Part shown: piece after piece, positions 34,568 to 43,049 of the stretch
Position numbering within the stretch: the first letter of the stretch is position 1
Layout: each line of letters opens with the position of its first letter
DNA from: Aureispira sp. CCB-E
GTDB taxonomy: Bacteria; Bacteroidota; Bacteroidia; Chitinophagales; Saprospiraceae
Direction of reading: 5' to 3'
Length of the DNA stretch: 64,000 bases
NCBI RefSeq assembly: GCF_031326345.1
Contig: NZ_CP133671.1
Location: 4,092,001 to 4,156,000 of the forward strand
Translations under genes and position numbers: made by a program
Notes under the pieces: model-generated
Database searches by the model: none
Told to the model about the DNA's origin: nothing
What the model saw: the letters and a program-made list of their open reading frames with translations, nothing else

Positions 34568-34628
34568 AATGCCTCCTATTCTTCTATTTAATCCAAAATC
34601 AACCATTAGTTTCATAACCTAATTACAT

Positions 34629-35360
34629 ATGAAATACTATTCTAGTATAGTTTTACTTCTTTTTATAAATGCACAAGTATTAGCCCAAGTAGCCTTTGAA
34701 AATATAGACAATGTAAAGGACACAACATTCTATCCTTATGATTCGACCAACAACTATCCTACTTTAAAAAATATTCGGTCATTTAAAGGACAAACACTTC
34801 TCGTGGCCAAAGTTCAACCCACATATTTTAGTATTCATTTAAGAACACGATTGCCTTCTAACAACATCAATCCGCCAACTAAAAAAACAGCAAAAAAGAA
34901 CAAAACACAAACTACAGAAACCTACTTTCCTCATCCTTATGAGTTTAGCAATTCCTCTAATAAAGATAGCTTGTTAGGGCATTATTTCTATGTTCAAGAT
35001 GTTGTGAAAAGGCAGTCTTCTTATTTCTTTAAATTGTTGGACAAAAAACGAGGTGCAACTGTTTATTTTAAATTTAACCCAACAGCACCAAATCCTTTTC
35101 CTTTTTTAACCTTAGGTTTTTATGAGAAAGAAAAATCTAAAATTGGTCAATCATTTTTTGCTCATAAAATAGACTTGACAAATATTATAACCAAAGAAAC
35201 AGTTACTCTATTTAGTGAATACCTAGTCATTGATAGGATTGTGGTTGACAAAACTTCTTATACTTATTATTACATCATAAAAGATAAAAAAGGAATTTAT
35301 TATAAAATAATAGGTTCTGACTTTGACGAAGTCAATAAATACGCTTTCAAAGTAGATTAA
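34629..35360 (+). CDS. secreted protein of unknown function, 243 aa
   Basis: The signal peptide (about 1-19, ending VLAQ) is followed by a beta-rich protein with many Y, F and K residues. There is a lysine-rich disordered stretch near 80-95 (PPTKKTAKKNKTQTTET) and later strands such as SYFFKLLDKKRGATVYFKFN and YYYIIKDKKGIYYKI. No family is recognised. It sits 61 bp after the HxlR gene and 40 bp before the ADP-ribosylglycohydrolase gene, but relationships with these are unclear. Confidence 0.6.
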   Translation: MKYYSSIVLLLFINAQVLAQVAFENIDNVKDTTFYPYDSTNNYPTLKNIRSFKGQTLLVAKVQPTYFSIHLRTRLPSNNINPPTKKTAKKNKTQTTETYFPHPYEFSNSSNKDSLLGHYFYVQDVVKRQSSYFFKLLDKKRGATVYFKFNPTAPNPFPFLTLGFYEKEKSKIGQSFFAHKIDLTNIITKETVTLFSEYLVIDRIVVDKTSYTYYYIIKDKKGIYYKIIGSDFDEVNKYAFKVD

Positions 35361-35400
35361 ATCATTCCTCCATCTATTTATTAAAAAAAACCAACATCCC

Positions 35401-36411
35401 ATGCAAAAATCTAGTTCAATCAGAGGTAGCTTATTCGGTATGGCTATCGGAGATGGCTATGGCTACCCTACAGAATTTCTTACCATAGAAGAAATTACAG
35501 CAAGATGGCCGCCCAATGGACCAAAAGAACCAGAAGGTAATCCTATTTTAGTCACAGACGACACTCAAATGGCTATTGCAGTGGCTAAAGCACTTATCGA
35601 AGCCGAAAAAGAAGCTTATTCTCCCGAATCTCTAGAAAAGAGCCTCACGAAGTTCTATGTTGAATGGCTGAATGACCCACTAAATAACCGAGCACCAGGA
35701 ATGACGTGCATCAGATCTTGCGAAAGGCTCGAGAAGGGAATTCATTGGCAAAAAGCAACCGACCTAAATTCCAAAGGTTGCGGCGCCAATATGAGAGTTA
35801 TTCCTGTTGGCTTGCTAGCTGTAAAGGGGCTATCTGAAAAAGAGGTTGGAGCAATTGCTCAATTTCAATCCGCTCTTACCCACGCCCATCCTACCGCATT
35901 AGCTGCTTCTGAAATCACTGCTATTACAGTTTATAAATTATTCTATGGAGTTTCTCACAGTCAGTTGTTAGAAGAATTATTAGTCTATGCCGAGCGCCAA
36001 AAAACAGTTTATCATAAAAGTTACTTGAAGGAAATTTGGAATAGACCTCCTTTCAGAAATCCCAAAGAATTTATGACACTTGGTTGGGAACAAATTATTG
36101 CCGTTCTGTTAAACGTAAAATTAGGCGTTGAGAAAAATGACGTTACTGTCGATCCTTGTTTAATTAGTGGCGAAGGATGGGTTGCTGAAGAAGCTTTTGC
36201 TACAGCTTTGCTCTGTTTTTTATTGTATCCTACCGATCCTGCTAAGGCACTAAAAAGAGCTGTCGTTACTTCTGGTGATTCTGACTCCATAGCTTGTTTA
36301 ACTGGGGCATTTAGTGGTGCTTACTGTGGAATTAAAGCTATTTCCCAAGAATGGGTTCAAAGAATTGAATACAAGGAAGAACTAGAGCAGATTGCTGATT
36401 TATATATATAA
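35401..36411 (+). CDS. ADP-ribosylglycohydrolase family protein
   Basis: The fold signatures are GSLFGMAIGDGYGYPTEF at the N-terminus, TDDTQMAIAVAKAL (first metal-binding acidic cluster), GCGANMRVIPVGL and the C-terminal SGDSDSIACLTGAFSGA (second acidic cluster). These are the di-magnesium ligands of ARH-type hydrolases that remove ADP-ribose from proteins or small molecules. There is no signal peptide. At 336 residues it is full length. No DraT-like or other ADP-ribosyltransferase is adjacent, so the substrate is open. NUDIX or NAD genes are also absent nearby. Confidence 0.88.
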   Translation: MQKSSSIRGSLFGMAIGDGYGYPTEFLTIEEITARWPPNGPKEPEGNPILVTDDTQMAIAVAKALIEAEKEAYSPESLEKSLTKFYVEWLNDPLNNRAPGMTCIRSCERLEKGIHWQKATDLNSKGCGANMRVIPVGLLAVKGLSEKEVGAIAQFQSALTHAHPTALAASEITAITVYKLFYGVSHSQLLEELLVYAERQKTVYHKSYLKEIWNRPPFRNPKEFMTLGWEQIIAVLLNVKLGVEKNDVTVDPCLISGEGWVAEEAFATALLCFLLYPTDPAKALKRAVVTSGDSDSIACLTGAFSGAYCGIKAISQEWVQRIEYKEELEQIADLYI

Positions 36412-36495
36412 GCAAGTATGGCTGTATTTTACTTTTATAGTTGTTTAAAATTAACTAACATATGTTAGTGCAACCTTATATAATATCTAATACTT

Positions 36496-36855
36496 TTGAA
36501 AAATGATTTTACTATCAATGAATACGACCATTCGTCAAACTTCGCCAATCCAAAATCTCTAAAAACAATGTTTCAAAGATTTATTCCATCCCTTATTATC
36601 CTACATTTAACATCCTTTGGACTTGCGTTATACTCTCAAGCATCTGCTAATAGCCATTATTATGATGGGAGGTTTATAGGAATCATTTATTATGTTATAG
36701 CTATCTTTTGGTTGTTGTTATTTATTTTCAACAATCGGGGGCTTAAGGTTGACTATATGGCTATGATTAAGATGGGAACAATATTAGTTTCTTTGGTAGG
36801 CTGGGGTTATTATTTACGATCGTTGATGTGTATGAATTGTTTAAATAGCGGTTAA
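36496..36855 (+). CDS. small membrane protein, three helices
   Basis: The protein has three hydrophobic segments (FIPSLIILHLTSFGLALY, IIYYVIAIFWLLLFIF, and MGTILVSLVGWGYYL) and a C-terminal CMNC pair. The start is a TTG at 36496 or an ATG at 36568, the latter directly before the first helix. I do not recognise it. The stop TAA (36853-36855) is followed in the same frame by a long start-less open stretch, described next. Confidence 0.5.
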   Translation: MKNDFTINEYDHSSNFANPKSLKTMFQRFIPSLIILHLTSFGLALYSQASANSHYYDGRFIGIIYYVIAIFWLLLFIFNNRGLKVDYMAMIKMGTILVSLVGWGYYLRSLMCMNCLNSG

Positions 36856-37269
36856 GGCATAATACATACCCGCATCTCCATCCATCGTCATATTCTGGAC
36901 TATAACAATGAAGGACAACTTGTCAAGCATCAACATTATAAAAAGCCCCTTTCCAAAAATAGATTTACAGCTACATTCTACCGATACAATGAAGAAGGAT
37001 TATTATCCTATTTCCTAGGAGACGACGCACACTACTATTTTAAATATAACCAAGACCAAGACTTGATCAAATTCACCAAAAAAGGCATGGAGAATAAAAC
37101 TATCCTCTACTCGTATGACCAACACCATAATTTAATCCAAACGCAAACGATTAATGTATATTCCCCTATTGAAGATGAAGATTTCGTAATCGATAGAAAT
37201 CCTAATGTTTTTTATGTAGGTATAAAAAAATCGCTGCTCCAATATAAAATTGAGTACTATGAAAATTAA
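36856..37269 (+). pseudogene. start-less YD-repeat-like fragment in frame with the preceding gene
   Basis: From 36856 to the TAA at 37267-37269 the frame is open for 137 codons with YD/RHS-like composition: HILDYNNEGQLVKHQHYKK, FYRYNEEGLLSYFLGDD, YYFKYNQDQDLIKFTKKG, LYSYDQHHNLIQTQ. No conventional start exists before a TTG at 37063, which lies in the middle of the repeats. It begins immediately after the TAA of the upstream membrane gene and in the same frame. Its own stop overlaps the ATG of the next gene (37259) by 11 bp. It is probably the 3' remnant of a secreted YD-repeat protein such as the gene at 53862. Confidence 0.5.
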
Positions 37270-38242
37270 ATTAGTTCTATTATTTTTTATATGCTTTAAT
37301 CATCTTAGTTTTTCTCAAAACTCGTATGATTCAGAATTCATTGCAAAACTAAAAAGCGATGTAATGAAAGGGCAAAAAGACAAGTACGAACAGTGGAAAG
37401 CTTTTGAAGGAAAGTTAGGAAAAGACAAACGAGTATTCTTTTTGCTAAATACCTATATTTATAACCCTAAGGAAACTAAGATATGGGGAGAATACCTGTA
37501 CACTAAATACAATACCCCTATACAATTAGAAGGCATTCTAAAAGGCTCAAAAGTTTATCTCAAGGAGTTTGTAAAAGGCAAGCATACAGGAACTCTAATT
37601 TTTGACATGGAAAACAGCACTGGAGAATGGACTAATAATCAAGGGAGCTCCTACACCATTGAAATAGAGCTTTGTGAGTTGCGCGCTTACGTCCAACAAT
37701 ACTACTCCAATCGACTGGAGGACATTCAAAATAAGAATTTCAAAACTTTTGTAAAAGGATATAAAACTTCTATCATCCCTAATTTTGCTGCAATTTCCGA
37801 TTCAGATGAGGAGCGTACACAAAAAATAGATCGAAAAATTGCAGCCCAATACTTAAAAAAAAGTGGCTATGAAAATTTCGATGATGATCAAGCGGGTTAT
37901 TTATATGGAGATGCTTTTTTTACAGAGCATCATATTTACTTATTCACCATAGAATACTACTCCCCTGGTGCCTTTGGTATTGACGATCAATTGTTATTAG
38001 TGCATATTTTCGATTATAAAGGAAATTTAAAAAGTTCTAAAAATCTTGGCTGCAACTGCAATGATTCGGACATGGGCATTGAAGCAGAACACAGTCGTAG
38101 TGCTTCGATACTAGTTGACTGGGATAAAATAACTATTTTTAAAAAAGGGAACAGTATCTATTTTGAACAGGACAAAGAGATCAACCAATCGTGGATCGAT
38201 TATTACAAAATAAGTCCTACAGGTGAATTAATAGAACAATAA
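37259..38242 (+). CDS. secreted protein of unknown function
   Basis: The ATG at 37259 opens directly with a signal peptide (MKIKLVLLFFICFNHLSFSQ). The mature protein is about 307 residues: an N-terminal helical part (to about 60), beta-rich sections with LEGILKGSKVYLKEF, an EYYSPGAFGIDDQLLLVHIFD segment, and GCNCNDSDMG. No family is recognised. The start overlaps the end of the YD-like fragment by 11 bp, which suggests the two were once a coupled pair. Confidence 0.65.
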   Translation: MKIKLVLLFFICFNHLSFSQNSYDSEFIAKLKSDVMKGQKDKYEQWKAFEGKLGKDKRVFFLLNTYIYNPKETKIWGEYLYTKYNTPIQLEGILKGSKVYLKEFVKGKHTGTLIFDMENSTGEWTNNQGSSYTIEIELCELRAYVQQYYSNRLEDIQNKNFKTFVKGYKTSIIPNFAAISDSDEERTQKIDRKIAAQYLKKSGYENFDDDQAGYLYGDAFFTEHHIYLFTIEYYSPGAFGIDDQLLLVHIFDYKGNLKSSKNLGCNCNDSDMGIEAEHSRSASILVDWDKITIFKKGNSIYFEQDKEINQSWIDYYKISPTGELIEQ

Positions 38243-38266
38243 ATCTGCATACTGGTAGATTTTAAA

Positions 38267-38274
38267 TAGCTTTG
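38267..38274 (+). promoter_or_regulatory. -7 promoter element before the FAH-family gene
   Basis: TAGCTTTG matches TAnnTTTG exactly and would give a leader of about 115 nt to the ATG at 38395. No -33 TTG was found at the right distance. Confidence 0.4.
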
Positions 38275-38394
38275 CGCAATTCTGAATAATATATACGCTA
38301 GCGTTTGCAATAATCATTACTTCGTCAAAACCACGCAGTAGCAGCACAACTAAATACTAAATAACTATAATATTAACAAAAATAGAAATCACCA

Positions 38395-39381
38395 ATGAAA
38401 TTAGCATCTATCGACAACCAAACAAGAGATGGTCAATTGGTTGTTGTCAACAAAGAACTAACTAAAGCTGTAAAAGTTCCCCAAATTGCTGCAACTATGC
38501 AAGCTGCAATAGACAACTGGTCAGCAACAGAAAGTCAATTGCAAGAAGTTTATGCTCAGTTAAATGTCAATAAACTAGAATCTGCTTTTGATTTTTCAAC
38601 TGTAAAAGTAATGGCTCCAATACCGAGAGCATATCATTGGGCAGATGGAAGTGCTTATGTGACACATGTGGAACTTGTTCGAAAAGCTAGAAATGCTCAA
38701 CTACCTGAATCCTTCTGGACAGATCCTCTAATGTACATGGGAGCTTCTGATGCATTTATTGGGGCAAACGATGCTATCGAAATTGAAACCGAAGATTGGG
38801 GCATTGATTTTGAATCAGAAGTAGCTGTTATTACAGATGATGTTCCAGCTGGTGTTAGCCCCCAAGAAGCTTTGACACACATTAAATTGGTGACTATTAT
38901 AAACGATGTTTCGTTAAGAAATCTTATTCCGAATGAGTTATCTAAACAATTTGGATTTTACCAATCCAAACCTTGGACAACATTTGCTCCAGTAGTAGTT
39001 ACTCTAGATGAATTGAAAGAAGAATGGGACAACGGAAAACTCCACTTACCATTATATTCTACATTAAATGGCCAACTTATCGGTTCTCCCAATGCTGGGG
39101 TTGATATGACATTTGATTTTGGACAATTGGTTGCCCATGCTGCGAAAACTCGTTCGCTAATGGCAGGAACAGTCATTGGATCAGGAACCGTTGCCAATCA
39201 AGGAAGCCCTAACGGTTCTAGTTGTTTGGCAGAAGTTCGATGTTTGGAAGTAATTAAAGACGGAAAAGCCTCTACCCCTTTTATGAGTTTTGGAGATAGA
39301 ATCGAAATAGAAATGAAAGATAAAAATGGCCATTCTATTTTCGGAAAAATCAATCAAGTCGTAACAAAATATCAAAAGTAG
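38395..39381 (+). CDS. fumarylacetoacetate hydrolase family protein
   Basis: The 328-residue protein belongs to the FAH superfamily. An N-terminal domain (to about 80) precedes MAPIPRAYHWADGSAYVTHVELVRKAR, an acidic metal site IDFESEVAVITDD and SLMAGTVIGSGTVANQG. FAH-family enzymes cleave or decarboxylate acyl-pyruvates in aromatic catabolism; the N-terminal extension and HVELVRKAR are typical of the tyrosine-catabolism-type group in Bacteroidota. No homogentisate genes are adjacent, so the substrate stays open. The gene is monocistronic between a promoter candidate and a hairpin terminator. Confidence 0.8.
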   Translation: MKLASIDNQTRDGQLVVVNKELTKAVKVPQIAATMQAAIDNWSATESQLQEVYAQLNVNKLESAFDFSTVKVMAPIPRAYHWADGSAYVTHVELVRKARNAQLPESFWTDPLMYMGASDAFIGANDAIEIETEDWGIDFESEVAVITDDVPAGVSPQEALTHIKLVTIINDVSLRNLIPNELSKQFGFYQSKPWTTFAPVVVTLDELKEEWDNGKLHLPLYSTLNGQLIGSPNAGVDMTFDFGQLVAHAAKTRSLMAGTVIGSGTVANQGSPNGSSCLAEVRCLEVIKDGKASTPFMSFGDRIEIEMKDKNGHSIFGKINQVVTKYQK

Positions 39382-39410
39382 TTTGCGCTTTCATAAAATT
39401 TATATTTTTG

Positions 39411-39472
39411 ATTTTCGAATAGTCCGCTAGAGAATGGGGTGTGCTCTATTTATTGGCAGACTATTCGAAAAT
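39411..39472. terminator. bidirectional hairpin between convergent genes
   Basis: ATTTTCGAATAGTC (39411-39424) is perfectly complementary to 39459-39472, with an inner TAGAG/CTCTA pair in the 34-nt loop. It separates the convergent FAH-family and desaturase genes. Confidence 0.7.
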
Positions 39473-39479
39473 ATCTATT

Positions 39480-40808
39480 TTAGACAGTGGCAACTTTTTT
39501 GCTCATACTCTTGATATAACTAAAATGGGCTCTGTAAACAGAAAATAATGTTGGATAGTAATGATAGGGCAAATCAAACTCTTTGCAAGTCTCTTTTACT
39601 ATTGGAGCGATTTCGTGCAATCTACTATAAGAAATTGTTGGAAATAGGTGGTGTTCGATCTGGTAGCCCAAACCTCCTGTCATCATTGTCAGAAACCAGT
39701 TACCATGTTCAAAGTTTACAGTAGATTCAACTTGTAGGCTCCCCCAATCTCGTGGGTATTTTCTCGGTTTTTTCTCTCCATTCATAGCTAATTCACACTG
39801 ATGACTAGCACCAAAAGTAGCTTGAACAATAATCCCTGCCCCTCCTAACATACACCCAATAACAAGTAGAGCTGTAAAAACATCCAAAAAAATAAACGGC
39901 AGTACGTACCACAATCCTGTTGAAATAACTTTAAACAGGATCAATAAAAAAAATTCTGAAGGGTAAATTTTTGACATTTTTCCATAGGGTCCCATCCAGT
40001 TTCCACGAACGACAGAAGATACATCAGTATAGGACAGGATAGGGAGAGTGATCATGTATAAAAAGATAACATAAAAATGTTGAAATTTATGGTAAAAAAA
40101 ATACTCGTGCTCTTGTCTTAGTCTTAACATTGGAAAATGCACTTCAATATCAGGATCTTTATCTGGAACATTTGTAACAATATGATGTAAAGGGACGTGC
40201 ACCGCCGTAAATACATAAGACGAAATAGTTATAATATCCAGTGTAAATAATGCTAATACTCGATTTGCCTTTGAAGAAGCAAAGACGCCTCCGTGCATCG
40301 CTTCATGCCCGTATCCCCCAATCGCAAATGCTAAGGGTCCCCAGATCAAGGCACAAAAAATATTGCCATATCCTATTGCCCCAATCGAAACGATTATAAA
40401 AATTACATACAAAGCGACCAGTCGAAATAGAAAATTAGAGGTTCCATGATGTGCTAGCCGCTTCTCCTTCCCTTTTATGCCTCTTTTTTCGGCGGAATCA
40501 AGCAAATACGCCTGTACTCTCTTTTTTAAGGTGGGATAAAAACCATCTCCATCCCAATCAAAATCAGGTTGATAATCCTCCTTCTTCCCTACTTCATACA
40601 TCTTTAAATACCCTCTCGGAATTGACTCAAAAAGGTGTGTTGTTTCCAAAAGGGTTGTTGCATCCATCCCTCTACACTGTAACAAAAAACGCTTTCCACC
40701 TGGATGTTCTTTGATAAAAGGAATAAAATCATAATACTTGCCGTGGATTTCCCATAACTTTCCAGCAGCCACCAATTTGGCTAGCTCTTTTTTTGATAAT
40801 TCATTCAC
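39480..40808 (-). CDS. cytochrome b5 fusion front-end fatty-acid desaturase
   Basis: An N-terminal cytochrome b5 domain (about 5-75) has the heme motif HPGG with H35 and a second ligand candidate H58. A membrane desaturase follows with three histidine boxes: HEAMH (168-172), HVPLHH (204-209) and QIEHH (383-387). The b5 fusion with a QxxHH third box defines front-end (delta-5/delta-6/delta-4) desaturases, which add double bases near the carboxyl end in polyunsaturated fatty acid synthesis. Such enzymes are common in eukaryotes and rare in bacteria. Regioselectivity cannot be read from the sequence. It is a single gene with no elongase adjacent. Confidence 0.92.
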   Translation of the reverse strand: MNELSKKELAKLVAAGKLWEIHGKYYDFIPFIKEHPGGKRFLLQCRGMDATTLLETTHLFESIPRGYLKMYEVGKKEDYQPDFDWDGDGFYPTLKKRVQAYLLDSAEKRGIKGKEKRLAHHGTSNFLFRLVALYVIFIIVSIGAIGYGNIFCALIWGPLAFAIGGYGHEAMHGGVFASSKANRVLALFTLDIITISSYVFTAVHVPLHHIVTNVPDKDPDIEVHFPMLRLRQEHEYFFYHKFQHFYVIFLYMITLPILSYTDVSSVVRGNWMGPYGKMSKIYPSEFFLLILFKVISTGLWYVLPFIFLDVFTALLVIGCMLGGAGIIVQATFGASHQCELAMNGEKKPRKYPRDWGSLQVESTVNFEHGNWFLTMMTGGLGYQIEHHLFPTISYSRLHEIAPIVKETCKEFDLPYHYYPTLFSVYRAHFSYIKSMSKKVATV

Positions 40809-41070
40809 ATTAAAAATATTGTATTGGGTTAATAATTGTAATTGAGTAGAATAAATATAATATTCAAAAATTAAACTTTATGCTAATATTGATTTTGAAA
40901 AGAGTTAAATTATCGAAAAGTTACTATTAAGAGATCCAAAATGCTTTATCAAATCTTAACTAATACGATTCGATAGTTCGCTATTCTGCTACTTTGTAGC
41001 TATACGCTCGGTCAGATGGCTAGTGCTATTAGAAGAGAAGAAAAAAATATTAAAAATTTATTTTTTTGTT

Positions 41071-41107
41071 AATTTATTTGATATATCAAATAAATTTCAC
41101 ACCTTTG
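41071..41107 (+). promoter_or_regulatory. 26-bp perfect palindrome at the MarR promoter
   Basis: The half-site AATTTATTTGATA (41071-41083) is followed by its exact complement to 41096. Within it TTTG (41077-41080) lies 19 bp before a -7-like CACCTTTG (41100-41107, one mismatch to TAnnTTTG), which would start transcription near 41114, just before the ATG at 41127. A bound MarR dimer would cover the -33 element, which fits autorepression. The rest of the 318-bp gap from 40809 shows no gene; 40970-41020 contains short inverted phrases such as GTAGC/GCTAC. Confidence 0.75.
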
Positions 41108-41126
41108 ATTAACACAATAAATAACT

Positions 41127-41567
41127 ATGAATTTTGACTCTCCTACTGGCACCGTCCTCTATTCTATAGAGAAAGCCATAAAAGCATATCGCCGCTTAAG
41201 TCAGCATAATATATCACAAGTTGTTCCTGATATTACGGTAGATCAAGCTTTGATTTTATTAATGTTAGATGGTAATGATAAGACGCAAACTGAAATTGCA
41301 GATTTGATTTTTAAAGACTATGCCTCTATGACACGAATCGTAAAACTAATGACTCAAAAAGACTATTTGGTCAAAACGATAGATGCTCAAGACAAACGAA
41401 AATCGAAATTAGAAATTACCGCTAAAGGGAGAAATACAATAAAAAAGCTGCAACCAATGATACAAAACAACAGAGATACCGCACTAAATAATGTTTCAGA
41501 TGAGGAGCTAAAACAACTGTATGGAATACTCCATAAAATAACCCAAAATTGCCAGTCCAAAAAATGA
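41127..41567 (+). CDS. MarR-family transcription regulator
   Basis: A 146-residue MarR protein: VDQALILLMLDGNDKTQTEIADLIFKDYASMTRIVKLMTQKDYLVKTIDAQDKRKSKLEITAKG spans the winged helix (given here as residues about 38-101, with the DKRKSKLEIT wing). It should act on the palindrome directly upstream. Its TGA overlaps the ATG of the downstream hydrolase as ATGA, so the two are translationally coupled. Confidence 0.92.
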   Translation: MNFDSPTGTVLYSIEKAIKAYRRLSQHNISQVVPDITVDQALILLMLDGNDKTQTEIADLIFKDYASMTRIVKLMTQKDYLVKTIDAQDKRKSKLEITAKGRNTIKKLQPMIQNNRDTALNNVSDEELKQLYGILHKITQNCQSKK

Positions 41568-42988
41568 AGCATCTGATTTTTTTATTGGTCATAATATGCT
41601 GCGCGTGTAATCGCAAAAAAACACCAAAACCTACCGACTCTAAAGTCGAACAAATTGCTAATTATTTAGACTCTTTAGAAGGCTTTAGTGGGGTTGTTCT
41701 AATTGCTAAAGATGATCATATTTTGTTCAAAAGAGCTTATGGATTTGCCCATTTGGGACACAAAATCAAAAATAATGTTGCGACTAAGTTTTCTTATGCT
41801 TCTATTGGTAAATCCTTCACTGCTGTCGCTATATTTCATTTAATTCAGCAAGGTAAATTGTCTTTGCAAGATAATATTGGCAAGTACCTTCCTGACTATC
41901 AAAACCAAAAGGCGCGAGATTCTGTTACCATAGAGTTGCTGTTAAGGCATAAAAGCGGTCTCCCTAATTATTTTCATTATGAAAAATATACTCAAGCCTC
42001 CAAAGAACAATTCAGAACACTAGATGATCTTACCAACTTATACGAAAATAGACCCTTAGAATTTTCCCCTGGTCAAGAATTTGCGTATCGCAACACCAAC
42101 TATATTGTACTTGGCAGAATCATAGAAGCCATTACCCAAATGCCTTATGATAACTATATACAAAAACATATTTTCTCCATAGCTGATATGCAAAATACAG
42201 GCAATTTTGACATTGATCACATCACTGACAATGTTGCTGAAAACTATACCTTATCAGATGTTCACTTGAATCAATTCCAAAAAACAATTTTCATGAGCGG
42301 GATCAAAGGTACACCTGCTGGTGGTGGGTATTCTACTGCCGAGGACTTGTATAAATTTGCCACTGCGTTTAAACATAATAAGCTCCTAAATGAAAGTTAT
42401 ACAAATCTTATGAAAACAGAGCCCGATCACTGGTATGGCTACGGAATGCAATTTGCAGGAGCCAAAGGCTCTGGAATTTATGGGCATAGCGGCGGACATT
42501 TTGGCACAGGTGCAGAATGGCGCATTTTTGAACAACAAGGTTATATTGTTGCGCTCTTAACCAATAAAGACTTAGATCAAGGTTTTTATAATGCTCGTTT
42601 TTTTATTGAGAAAACTATTTCGGGTGATACTCCTAGATTAAACAATTACTTTTTTACCCAAAAAGTGATCAATATCTGTCTAAATAACGGCATTGAGCAA
42701 GCAAAAGCGACAATACAAACATCAAAAAAATTGGAACTCTCCGAAAGAAGCTTAAATACAAAAGGTTATGAGATGATAAAAAGAGGTTTTTATAAAAAAG
42801 CGATTGATTTATTTAGGCTCGAAGTTTTATTTTTTTCAAACTCTTATGATGCTTACGATTCTCTAGGGGAAGCCTATATGAAAGACGGGCAAGTAAGTAA
42901 GGCAATAAAAAACTATACCAAAAGCCTAGAGATAAATCCTGAGAATATGAATGCCAAAGAGCAGTTGAGCAAATTGCTAGAAAAATAA
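41564..42988 (+). CDS. lipoprotein beta-lactamase-family serine hydrolase with C-terminal TPR
   Basis: The ATG at 41564 overlaps the MarR stop and opens a lipoprotein signal (MKHLIFLLVIICCAC, Cys 15). The class C beta-lactamase/esterase-like domain shows S80-I-G-K83 (SxxK), YRN in FAYRNTNYIV, and HSGGHFGTG near 310 as the third motif. After about residue 390 a TPR unit follows (DSLGEAYMKDGQVSKAIKNY). The enzyme would sit in the periplasm and cleave a peptide, ester or beta-lactam. Coupling to a MarR regulator hints at induction by a small molecule. No signs of truncation. Confidence 0.85.
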   Translation: MKHLIFLLVIICCACNRKKTPKPTDSKVEQIANYLDSLEGFSGVVLIAKDDHILFKRAYGFAHLGHKIKNNVATKFSYASIGKSFTAVAIFHLIQQGKLSLQDNIGKYLPDYQNQKARDSVTIELLLRHKSGLPNYFHYEKYTQASKEQFRTLDDLTNLYENRPLEFSPGQEFAYRNTNYIVLGRIIEAITQMPYDNYIQKHIFSIADMQNTGNFDIDHITDNVAENYTLSDVHLNQFQKTIFMSGIKGTPAGGGYSTAEDLYKFATAFKHNKLLNESYTNLMKTEPDHWYGYGMQFAGAKGSGIYGHSGGHFGTGAEWRIFEQQGYIVALLTNKDLDQGFYNARFFIEKTISGDTPRLNNYFFTQKVINICLNNGIEQAKATIQTSKKLELSERSLNTKGYEMIKRGFYKKAIDLFRLEVLFFSNSYDAYDSLGEAYMKDGQVSKAIKNYTKSLEINPENMNAKEQLSKLLEK

Positions 42989-43049
42989 AACCGTAGCATT
43001 TGAACCTAGATTCTTTAAAATATATATTCAAAAACTTGATAAATCGCTA

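Noticed and set aside
35401-36411. ADP-ribosylglycohydrolase as the antidote of a DarT/DraT or toxin-immunity pair
   Set aside because: No ADP-ribosyltransferase-like gene flanks it; the neighbour on the left is an exported unknown protein.
37063-37269. Short separate gene starting at TTG 37063
   Set aside because: The TTG is in the middle of a repeat-rich frame open from 36856, so it is not a natural start; treated as part of a remnant.
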